The position numbers were made by a program, and so were the translations under genes. From Gammaproteobacteria bacterium UBA2168 (GTDB lineage: Bacteria; Pseudomonadota; Gammaproteobacteria; Pseudomonadales; Azotimanducaceae): a stretch of 8,582 nt of DNA. Positions 1-5,068 of the stretch are shown here, piece by piece; position 1 is the stretch's first letter; every line of letters starts with the position of its first letter. The notes under the pieces are model-generated. The model saw nothing but the letters and a program-made list of their open reading frames with translations, was not told the origin of the DNA and searched no databases. Location of the stretch: assembly GCA_002327525.1 (NCBI GenBank), contig DCWG01000012.1, forward strand, positions 32,068 to 40,649, written 5' to 3'.

Positions 1-1
1 C

Positions 2-316
2 CCGCCGCTACAGAACATTGCCATGCTCGTGAGTCACAAGGATCAGGTGCGGGCACTGCCTGCTGGTGCGGAGGTATTCGCGAGCAGCGATTTCTGCCCG
101 ATCGCCGGATTTCGTATCGGCAGTAGTGCGCTCGCTTTCCAGAGTCATCCCGAATTTCAAAAAGCCTATTCCAGCGATCTCATGGACATGCGCCGGAAAA
201 TGCTGGGAGGCGCGACCTACGCACGGGGAAAGGCATCACTCGCGCAGGACACTCACGAGCGTGAAGTGGCGCGCTGGATCCTCAATTTCATCCGTGAAGC
301 ACGCGGCCGGCCCTGA
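2..316 (+). CDS. Class I glutamine amidotransferase, C-terminal part (5' end outside window)
   Basis: The frame is open from the window edge to TGA at 314-316 and gives about 104 residues. It reads like the C-terminal part of a stand-alone GMP-synthase-like glutamine amidotransferase domain. Visible landmarks are a SHKDQV segment near the left edge, LPAGAEVFASSDFCPIAGF, and FQSHPEF at about 140-157. The His-Pro-Glu there (146-154) matches the His and Glu of the class I Cys-His-Glu triad; the nucleophilic Cys lies upstream of the window. Such domains hydrolyse glutamine to release ammonia for a partner or an attached synthase domain. The protein ends soon after the triad, so this looks like a free-standing domain rather than GuaA or CarA. 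The substrate is unknown. The DUF1232 gene begins inside its last codons, which suggests co-transcription. Confidence 0.85.
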   Translation, partial: PPLQNIAMLVSHKDQVRALPAGAEVFASSDFCPIAGFRIGSSALAFQSHPEFQKAYSSDLMDMRRKMLGGATYARGKASLAQDTHEREVARWILNFIREARGRP

Positions 317-731
317 AGAACCCCGTGGTTTCGCCGGCTTCCTGTTGCGGGCCCGGCGCATGCTGTCCCGTCCCGGCGAAGTACTAACCCTGGTGGACTC
401 CGCGACCAGAAAGCTCCAGTCCAGTGGACTGATCGGGCGGCAGTTCGATCAATTCGCGGACGACCTCGCGCTGCTGATGAGGCTGACGGGAAGCTGGGCG
501 AGAGGGGAATATCGAGAGGTTTCGACTCGAACTCTCACCATCGTCGTCGGCGCTCTACTGTACTTCGTCGTGCCCTTCGACGTGGTCCCGGATTTCATTG
601 CGGGACTGGGCTTCGTAGATGATGCGGCGGTTATTGCCTACGCCGTCGCAGTGGTGCACGGTGAGCTGGATACTTATCGCGGCTGGTGCGCGAAACGTGA
701 CGAGGAAGCAGAGGGACGCGATGCGACGTAG
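294..731 (+). CDS. YkvA-like DUF1232 membrane protein
   Basis: The product is 145 residues from GTG 294, or 123 from ATG 360. The diagnostic feature is the DUF1232 core: a hydrophobic stretch (TLTIVVGALLYFVV) followed by PFDVVPDFIAGLGFVDDAAVI, then a second hydrophobic stretch (AYAVAVV). The D-x-x-P-D and DD pattern is typical of this family of small membrane-associated proteins, whose biochemical role is not established. The start is uncertain because neither candidate has a clear Shine-Dalgarno. GTG 294 overlaps the amidotransferase end by 23 bases and keeps the amphipathic FLLRARRML segment; ATG 360 would leave a 43-base gap. The C-terminus is charged (KRDEEAEGRD). The stop codon overlaps the start of the next gene by 11 bases, so translational coupling is likely. 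Confidence 0.8.
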   Translation: MKHAAGPEEPRGFAGFLLRARRMLSRPGEVLTLVDSATRKLQSSGLIGRQFDQFADDLALLMRLTGSWARGEYREVSTRTLTIVVGALLYFVVPFDVVPDFIAGLGFVDDAAVIAYAVAVVHGELDTYRGWCAKRDEEAEGRDAT

Positions 732-1659
732 TGCACTGCGCCTGTGGATTGTGGTGTTGATGTGCGCCATCACCTCGGGCTGCATGATGAAGGTGGCATA
801 CAACAATCTCGACCGGCTGGTGCGCTGGCGGGTTGGTGACGTAATCGACTTCATGCCTGACCAGCGGCACCGCTTCGACCAGGAGTTTGCCGTGCTGTGG
901 TACTGGCACCGGACCACGCAGTTGCCTGAATACGCCAGCTTCTTCGATGAATTGGTGCGCGCCGTGCATGCGCAACCGCTCGGTGAAGTCGAGTTGAAGG
1001 CGACGTTTGCCACGTTCACCAGGTGGGGAGATCGACTTGAGGCGCGCAGCCTGGGACTGAGTGCGAATCTGCTTCGGAGCCTAAGCGATGCACAGGTGGC
1101 GACACTTGCCGAACGGATTCGTGCGGACCGCGGATGGCGTGATACAGCCAGTGACGATTTCGAAGGCCAACGAAGGGCGTGGGCTGAACGCATTGAGGGG
1201 CTGATCGAAAACCTGGCCGGTCGTCTCGATAAGGATCAGATCGATCTGATCGAGGATTGCGCGGGACGCTACGTACCGGAGCAGGCCATGTGGGAAGCCT
1301 ATATCGAAAAGTGGCAGGACCGGCTGGTTGCATTGCTCGAACAACGGCGGAGCCCGGGCTTCGAGGAGGAACTGGCGTTGCTGATATCGGCCGAAGCCTA
1401 CGGCTCTCCGCTCGATGAGGCCGTGGAAGCGAACGAAAAGCTCTCCAGAGAAGCGCTAGCGGCGATACTGGCAAGTCTCACGTCACGGCAGCAGGTTCGT
1501 CTGGAAAAAACGCTCGGCAATCTAGCGCAGGATCTCAGAGAGCTGGCGGCGCAAGCGCCGAAGTTCGTTCCGGGGCACGAGGAAAGGCAACCGGTGGAGG
1601 GCGTCCGGTCGTCTGGAATTCGGCGCGACTGGTCTGGGTGTGCCGGCGATCGAGTGTAG
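721..1659 (+). CDS. DUF6279-like lipoprotein
   Basis: The product is 312 residues. The start at ATG 721 is supported by GAGGG at 711-715 and by a good lipoprotein signal beginning right after it: positively charged MRRSALR, a hydrophobic stretch, then ITSGC with Cys at residue 21. The lipobox is slightly off consensus (Thr at -3). The segment after Cys, VAYNNLDRLVRWRVGDVIDF, followed by a QRHRFDQEF helix, is the hallmark of the DUF6279 lipoprotein family. The rest is charged and helical and holds no catalytic motif I recognise. It is probably a lipid-anchored periplasmic or outer-membrane protein of unknown function. It overlaps the DUF1232 gene by 11 bases (ATGCGACGTAG) and is the last gene of the plus-strand trio. 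The C-terminal 25 or so residues are rich in Arg and Gly and look poorly structured. Confidence 0.85.
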   Translation: MRRSALRLWIVVLMCAITSGCMMKVAYNNLDRLVRWRVGDVIDFMPDQRHRFDQEFAVLWYWHRTTQLPEYASFFDELVRAVHAQPLGEVELKATFATFTRWGDRLEARSLGLSANLLRSLSDAQVATLAERIRADRGWRDTASDDFEGQRRAWAERIEGLIENLAGRLDKDQIDLIEDCAGRYVPEQAMWEAYIEKWQDRLVALLEQRRSPGFEEELALLISAEAYGSPLDEAVEANEKLSREALAAILASLTSRQQVRLEKTLGNLAQDLRELAAQAPKFVPGHEERQPVEGVRSSGIRRDWSGCAGDRV

Positions 1660-1760
1660 CTGCGACACTGTTCGACAGCATAATGCATCGTGAGGGAGAA
1701 AAGCGCTGCGCGCATACACTGCAGGGAGTTGCAGCATATTGCTGGCGGACGCACCGGGAG
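1660..1760. other. Convergent intergenic region
   Basis: These 101 bases separate the 3' ends of the DUF6279-like gene (plus) and the PspC gene (minus). The only structure I see is a short hairpin at 1719-1734: CTGCA and TGCAG around a six-base loop, with no T-tract on either strand. It is too weak to call an intrinsic terminator. No small ORF with a convincing ribosome binding site is visible. Confidence 0.5.
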
Positions 1761-1982
1761 TTAATACTTCCGGGGCGCCTCGTCCAGTACCAGCCATGCA
1801 ACCAGGTACGCGGCGATCACGATCTTGGTCAGGAACACACCCGCCACCAGCGCTATCACGCGTACGATGGTCGGGTCTGTGTTGAAATAGTTGGCGAGCC
1901 CCGCACACACGCCCGCAATCCAGCCGTTGCGGGAGTCCAGGTACAGGGTTCGCTTGATGCGATCCAGTCCGCGGTTGGCCAT
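1761..1982 (-). CDS. PspC-domain membrane protein
   Basis: The product is 73 residues from the ATG at 1982 (minus strand). The PspC domain fills the protein: RTLYLDSRNGWIAGVCAGLANYF (residues 11-33), DPTIVRVIALV, then a strongly hydrophobic stretch ending in YLVAWLVL (about 38-66). The G-V-C-A-G-L-A-x-Y-F and D-P-x-x-V-R patterns are typical. In enterobacteria PspC is an inner-membrane sensor of the phage-shock envelope stress response; short single-domain relatives like this one are common and mostly uncharacterised. An in-frame TTG at 2030 would add 16 polar residues and overlap the upstream gene by 14 bases. I prefer ATG 1982, which has a modest GGA eight bases ahead and starts at the domain. 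It is the second gene of a minus-strand pair. Confidence 0.88.
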   Translation of the reverse strand: MANRGLDRIKRTLYLDSRNGWIAGVCAGLANYFNTDPTIVRVIALVAGVFLTKIVIAAYLVAWLVLDEAPRKY

Positions 1983-2016
1983 TTCGTCTATCCGGTCGGT
2001 CTTCGTTGTTGTCGCT

Positions 2017-2208
2017 CTAGCGTGTGGCAACCCGGTTGCTCAGCTCGGTCGCGATGTGTTGCGTGGCGGCCTTGGACGCTTGGTCGACGCCCGGGGCGAA
2101 AAATCCCGCGCAGGCGCCGAACACCAGGAATACCACGGCGACGAGCGCCAGACCCCAGGCGGTGGCGCGCGGGTGGCTGATGCGGGAAAGTCGAATGCTG
2201 TGGTTCAT
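2017..2208 (-). CDS. Small single-span membrane protein upstream of PspC gene
   Basis: The product is 63 residues from the ATG at 2208 (minus strand). I do not recognise the family. It has a basic N-terminus (MNHSIRLSRISHPR), one hydrophobic segment at about residues 16-37 (WGLALVAVVFLVFGACAGFFA), then a short polar tail with alternating small and charged residues (about 38-63). This predicts a single inner-membrane helix with the N-terminus inside. It ends 34 bases before the PspC start and so is probably transcribed with it. The frame is open further upstream, but those residues come from the leader DNA and include a polar, low-quality stretch. The ribosome binding site is weak (AAAGAAA just before the ATG). 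By position it could be an accessory to the PspC protein, but that is inference. Confidence 0.6.
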   Translation of the reverse strand: MNHSIRLSRISHPRATAWGLALVAVVFLVFGACAGFFAPGVDQASKAATQHIATELSNRVATR

Positions 2209-2283
2209 TTTCTTTAGTTCGTTGGTCTGTTTGTCGTTGCCGGTTCTTCCGGCGCCCAGCTGATCCGGGTACGAGTACTTATA

Positions 2284-2300
2284 TTCAATAGTCGTGCCAA
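2284..2300 (-). promoter_or_regulatory. Candidate sigma-54 (-24/-12) promoter for the PspC unit
   Basis: On the minus strand the bases read TTGGCACGACTATTGAA. The -24 block TTGGCACG is a full match to the sigma-54 consensus. Four bases later comes TTGAA in the place of TTGCA/T, with the correct 12-base spacing between the GG and the -12 G. The one flaw is A instead of C in the normally conserved GC of the -12 element. Transcription would start near 2273 and give a leader of about 65 bases before ATG 2208. The enterobacterial psp operon is sigma-54 dependent and activated by PspF, so the context fits. No activator gene or activator site is identified here. Confidence 0.45.
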
Positions 2301-2397
2301 CTGGGGAATGGGTTCTCTGGCCGCGCAAAACGGCCGCCACCACCCTGCCAAGACACGCACGCGTGGCGAAAATCACCAATATTTAGCCTCCAGTATG

Positions 2398-2425
2398 TTG
2401 ACGCCTGGTACCCGGTGGTTATGGT
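2398..2425 (+). promoter_or_regulatory. Candidate sigma-70 promoter for the FadD19-like gene
   Basis: TTGACG (2398-2403) matches five of six -35 positions. TATGGT (2420-2425) matches four of six -10 positions, after a 16-base spacer. The start point would be near 2432, leaving a leader of about 84 bases that contains the small hairpin at 2474-2488. The location fits, but such matches also occur by chance. Confidence 0.35.
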
Positions 2426-2515
2426 TGCGTGTGGGCCGGGGCTGGTCGAACATGGAAAACTGGCGTCGAAGGAGCGCCGAAAAGGCGCCGCATGTTCGAA
2501 ATCTTGGGGGATATG

Positions 2516-4132
2516 ATGGATTTTCACTTTGCCACCCTATGGGAAGCAGTCGCCGATACGGTAGGTGAGCGCAACGCGCTCATCTGCCGGAATACGGTCA
2601 GAACCTGGGCGGAATACGACGACCGCGCGGCGCGAATCGCGAGCGTTTTCACCGAACATGGCCTGGCCGCAGACTCGAAGGTCGGTCTCTACCTGCACAA
2701 CTGCAACGAGTACCTCGAGGCGCAGTATGGAGTGTTCAAAATCGGGGGCTGCCCCATCAATGCGAACTATCGCTACAAGGCCGATGAGCTGATTTACCTG
2801 CTGGAGAACGCCGATGCCGAGGCGGTGGTCTATCAGGCCTGCTACGCGATGCGCATCTGGGAGGTTCGCGAGCGACTGCCGAAGATGAAGCTCTACATCC
2901 AGGTCGACGATGGCACCGAGTCCCTTCTCGACGGATCTCTGGATTTCGAGGGAGCCATCCGCGCGGCGCGGCCAATGCCCCGTATCGAGCGCAGTCCCGA
3001 CAGTGTGTACATGCTCTATACGGGTGGCACGACGGGTATGCCAAAGGGAGTCATGTACCCCGCCGGAGAGTTCAGCCGCAACATGATGGCGGTTGGTGCG
3101 ATGTCGCGCGGCCTGGAACCACCCGAGAGCATCGCCGGGATTCCGGACCTCCTCAGGACCATCGGTGACGATGCTCCGATCGGATTACCCGCGTGTCCGC
3201 TCATGCACGGTACCGGCATGTGGCTCGGGGGCATGGTCACGCACTCCGTTGGCGGAACTGTGGTCACTTCGCCGAAGCTCGGGCTCGATGCCGATGCGTT
3301 GTGGTCGCTGGTCGAACGGCATGGCGTCACCGACATGGTGATCGTGGGTGATGCATTCGCGCGTCCGCTGTTGGCGGTGCTCGATGATGCAGTCGAGCGG
3401 GGTTCGCCCTATGACATCTCCTCGCTCCGACAGATTACCTCCAGCGGTGTGATGTGGAGTTCGGAAACCAAGCAGGGTCTGCTGAAGCATCACGACATGA
3501 TTCTCGCGGACATTATGGGGTCCACGGAGGGTGGGATGGGGAGCAACACCACCACGCGCGAAGCCGATACCCAGACTGCTAAATTCGAGCTCAGTGAGGG
3601 GGTGAAGGTTTTCAACGAGGATGATGAGGAAGTGCAACCCGGCTCCGGTGAAATGGGCATGCTTGGGCTTAGCGGTAACGTGCCTCTCGGTTACTACAAG
3701 GATCCGGAAAAGAGCGCGAAGACCTTCCGCGAGATAGGCGGGGTGCGCTACAGCTTCCCCGGCGACTTCGCGCAGGTCGAAGCCGACGGCAGCATCACGC
3801 TGCTCGGCCGGGGCAGCGTGTGTATCAATACTGCCGGAGAAAAGGTGTTTCCCGAGGAGGTCGAAGAGGCGGTGAAAAGACACGAAGACGTGCTGGACTG
3901 CCTGGTCGTGGGCCTACCCGATGAACGCTTTGGCGAACGCGTGGTGGCAATAGCCTCTCGTACAGGGATTGGGATCGCGGGGCAGGATGTCATCGATTTC
4001 ACGCGTGAACACCTGGCCGGCTACAAACTGCCGAAGCAGGTGATCTTTGTTGATACCGTGCAGCGGGCGCCGAACGGCAAGGCCGACTACAAGTGGGCGA
4101 AACGGACGGCGGAGGCGGCTATTGGGCCGTGA
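2516..4132 (+). CDS. FadD19-like acyl-CoA synthetase (AMP-forming)
   Basis: The product is 538 residues, of the ANL adenylating family. It would activate a carboxylic acid with ATP and CoA to the acyl-CoA through an acyl-AMP. Motifs in order: P-loop YTGGTTGMPKG (168-178), MHGTGMW (230-236), GSTEGG (335-340), FPGDFAQVEADG (414-425), LGRGSVCINTAGEKVFPEEVE (430-450) and the adenylating Lys in PNGKADYKWAK (K522). The GRGSV-INT-GEK block, the AGYKLPKQ segment and the overall length resemble mycobacterial FadD19, which activates C24-branched steroid side chains, more than E. coli FadD. The substrate here is still inference. ATG 2516 is chosen because GGGGG (2506-2510) stands five bases ahead; ATG 2513 is nearly equivalent. 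ATG 2492, preceded by AAGG, would add eight residues that family N-termini do not need. All catalytic motifs are intact. Confidence 0.9.
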   Translation: MDFHFATLWEAVADTVGERNALICRNTVRTWAEYDDRAARIASVFTEHGLAADSKVGLYLHNCNEYLEAQYGVFKIGGCPINANYRYKADELIYLLENADAEAVVYQACYAMRIWEVRERLPKMKLYIQVDDGTESLLDGSLDFEGAIRAARPMPRIERSPDSVYMLYTGGTTGMPKGVMYPAGEFSRNMMAVGAMSRGLEPPESIAGIPDLLRTIGDDAPIGLPACPLMHGTGMWLGGMVTHSVGGTVVTSPKLGLDADALWSLVERHGVTDMVIVGDAFARPLLAVLDDAVERGSPYDISSLRQITSSGVMWSSETKQGLLKHHDMILADIMGSTEGGMGSNTTTREADTQTAKFELSEGVKVFNEDDEEVQPGSGEMGMLGLSGNVPLGYYKDPEKSAKTFREIGGVRYSFPGDFAQVEADGSITLLGRGSVCINTAGEKVFPEEVEEAVKRHEDVLDCLVVGLPDERFGERVVAIASRTGIGIAGQDVIDFTREHLAGYKLPKQVIFVDTVQRAPNGKADYKWAKRTAEAAIGP

Positions 4133-4151
4133 GGCAACGCCAGGCGGCCCA
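4123..4151 (+). terminator. Weak hairpin at the FadD19-like stop codon
   Basis: A 7-bp inverted repeat, TGGGCCG (4123-4129) and CGGCCCA (4145-4151), flanks a 15-base loop and straddles the stop codon. No T-tract follows, so it may slow transcription or protect the 3' end but is not a standard intrinsic terminator. Confidence 0.25.
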
Positions 4152-4222
4152 CTAGCGCCGCACGTTTGGTCGGGTGAGACCAGTGCGCGTCCCGTCCCTG
4201 GCTGATCGGAAGCGTTCGAGTG

Positions 4223-4255
4223 TTCATCAGACTTCGCGGCCCTGTTTTCATCAGA
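4223..4255 (+). repeat. Pair of 9-bp direct repeats
   Basis: TTCATCAGA occurs at 4223-4231 and again at 4247-4255, 24 bases apart start to start. The pair lies in the otherwise empty stretch 4133-4290, just before the alanine dehydrogenase remnant. It could be a leftover operator or a trace of slippage; no function can be assigned. Confidence 0.4.
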
Positions 4256-4290
4256 TGGGCTATGGTCTGTGAGTGGTCGGCGATGGATCG

Positions 4291-4730
4291 AACAAGGAGC
4301 CCGTCGAACCGGAGTATGCCTATTTGCGGCGCGATCACGTGCTGTTGTGCTATCTGCACCTGGCGGCACTGCCCGAGCTGACTCGGGTTCTGATCGAGAA
4401 AAAGCTGACCGGCTACCTCTGCTTGCGCCGATGAGCGATGTGGTGGGCCACCTGGCGGTTCACGCCGTCGCGCACCTGTTGCAGCATATCAATGGGGGTT
4501 CAGGCGTGCTGCTGGGTGGCCTGCTAGCAGCCGATAGGCCTCATGTCGCGGTCCTTTATCCCGGCACGGTCGGCACCAGCGCTGCAACACTGGCGGCCGC
4601 ACTGGGTGCCCGCGTCAAGGTGTTCGGAACAGACCGTTCCTCGCTGGAGCGCATGCATCGTCTTGGTGATAACGTAACCGCACTGCCCTCGTTTGCGACA
4701 CTGCTGGAACAGGTCGTACCGGACGCCGAT
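4291..4730 (+). pseudogene. ald: Alanine dehydrogenase remnant, truncated at both ends with an internal deletion
   Basis: Two reading frames together recall an internal part of L-alanine dehydrogenase, which interconverts alanine and pyruvate with NAD. The first frame (from about 4291) reads KEPVEPEYAYLRRDHVLL, then YLHLAALPELTRVLIEKKLTG. This matches the VKEP...EYxxL, YLHLA and ELT blocks. At about 4411-4415 the frame jumps and continues with LPLLAPMSDVVGHLAV, GGSGVLLGG and a Rossmann segment, VAVLYPGTVGTSAATLAAALGARV. The family normally has about a dozen residues (an AYET-type motif) between the two parts, so roughly 40 bases are missing. The NAD-binding glycine motif is degraded: the first Gly of G-x-G-x-x-G is Tyr. 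Similarity stops at VVPDAD (4713-4730), where the antisense thioesterase remnant begins. The N-terminal third and the C-terminal part are absent, so the gene cannot be functional. A 206-residue open frame over this region (4269-4889) is an accident. Confidence 0.82.
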
Positions 4731-5005
4731 CAAGCGTTGCGATGGTCAGCTCTTCGTCCTCCACGCATACCGTGTGTCCGCATGCGTTACGCATACCGTG
4801 TGTCCGCATGCGTTGTCGAGCATGGCGGTGATGACGCCGCCGTGGATCACACCGGTATCCGGATCTCCCACGAGATGGTCTCGGCGTAAGGCAGGTGCAT
4901 CAGGGTGCGGTGGGTTTCGTTGGAAAGCACTTCGAGGCCAATGGCGCGGGCATGAGGAGACAAACCCTCAATGTAATCGAGAATCTGGTTTTCGGGTTCG
5001 GTCAC
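4729..5005 (-). pseudogene. PaaI-type hotdog thioesterase remnant, frameshifted and truncated
   Basis: Read leftward from about GTG 5005 the product begins VTEPENQILDYIEG, then a segment ending THRTLMHLPYAETI. In the next frame it continues VGDPDTGVIHGGVITAMLDNACGH. The HGGVITAMLDNACG block is the signature helix of PaaI-family acyl-CoA thioesterases, which hydrolyse acyl-CoAs. Three lesions are visible. First, an extra TC (or loss of one base) near 4871-4875 shifts the frame between ETI and VGDPDTG. Second, a perfect 26-bp tandem duplication at 4763-4814 shifts it again. If one copy is removed, the frame runs on as ACGHTVCVEDEELTIATLD, as expected for the family. Third, similarity ends at about 4729 against the alanine dehydrogenase remnant, so the last strands of the fold are lost. 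An upstream in-frame TTG at 5044 is an alternative start. The original 5' end lies head-to-head with the AlkK-like gene. Confidence 0.82.
4763..4814 (+). repeat. Perfect 2 x 26-bp tandem duplication
   Basis: The unit at 4763-4788 is repeated exactly at 4789-4814 with no gap. Each unit begins ACGCAT and ends ATGCGTT, so its ends are inverted complements. The boundary between copies creates the near-palindrome ATGCGTTACGCAT, and each unit holds GCATGC. The duplication lies inside the thioesterase remnant and breaks its frame (26 is not a multiple of three). Confidence 0.95.
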
Positions 5006-5054
5006 GGGAAGTTTTCGGTAGTATCGCAACTTTCGTTCGCACAATTAGCATATT

Positions 5055-5060
5055 GGGAGG
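5055..5060 (+). promoter_or_regulatory. Strong ribosome binding site of the AlkK-like gene
   Basis: GGGAGG at 5055-5060 lies eight bases before ATG 5069. It fixes this start over the longer open frame that extends back to 4895 through the thioesterase remnant. The sequence between 5006 and 5054 has AT-rich bits (TAGTAT, TAGCAT) but no -35/-10 pair I would defend. Confidence 0.8.
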
Positions 5061-5068
5061 GTTCTGCG

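Larger units (their letters stand above)
2209..2515. other. Divergent control region between the PspC unit and the FadD19-like gene
   Basis: These 307 bases hold no gene I can support. They contain a sigma-54-like element firing left (2284-2300) and a sigma-70-like candidate firing right (2398-2425). A perfect 5-bp hairpin, GCCGG-TTCTT-CCGGC at 2239-2253, lies in the leader of the minus-strand unit. A second hairpin at 2474-2488 (GCGCC, five-base loop, GGCGC) lies just ahead of the acyl-CoA synthetase. Neither hairpin is followed by a T-tract. Confidence 0.55.

Noticed and set aside
66..293. A 76-codon N-terminal extension of the DUF1232 protein
   Set aside because: It lies wholly inside the amidotransferase coding sequence in another frame and is rich in Arg and Ser, as shadow frames of GC-rich genes usually are.
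2209..2379. A 57-codon N-terminal extension of the small membrane protein
   Set aside because: It would run across the sigma-54-like element and leader hairpin, and its residues show no domain-like pattern.
3185..3883. A 232-residue minus-strand open frame inside the FadD19-like gene
   Set aside because: It is fully antisense to conserved catalytic motifs, is rich in His and Arg, and has no recognisable domain. It is a codon-bias shadow.
4167..4182. Hairpin TGGTC / GACCA as a terminator
   Set aside because: The stem is only five pairs and no T-tract follows; it could easily occur by chance.
4763..4814. The 26-bp repeat as a mini CRISPR array
   Set aside because: There is no spacer between the two copies and no cas gene nearby; it is a plain tandem duplication in a pseudogene.
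4269..4889. A 206-residue plus-strand open frame
   Set aside because: Its first part is out of frame with the ald remnant, its middle is ald decayed at the NAD motif, and its end is antisense to the thioesterase remnant. It is a composite, not a gene.
4895..5068. A 58-codon N-terminal extension of the AlkK-like ligase
   Set aside because: It is antisense to the thioesterase remnant, and GGGAGG stands at the correct distance before ATG 5069, where family similarity begins.
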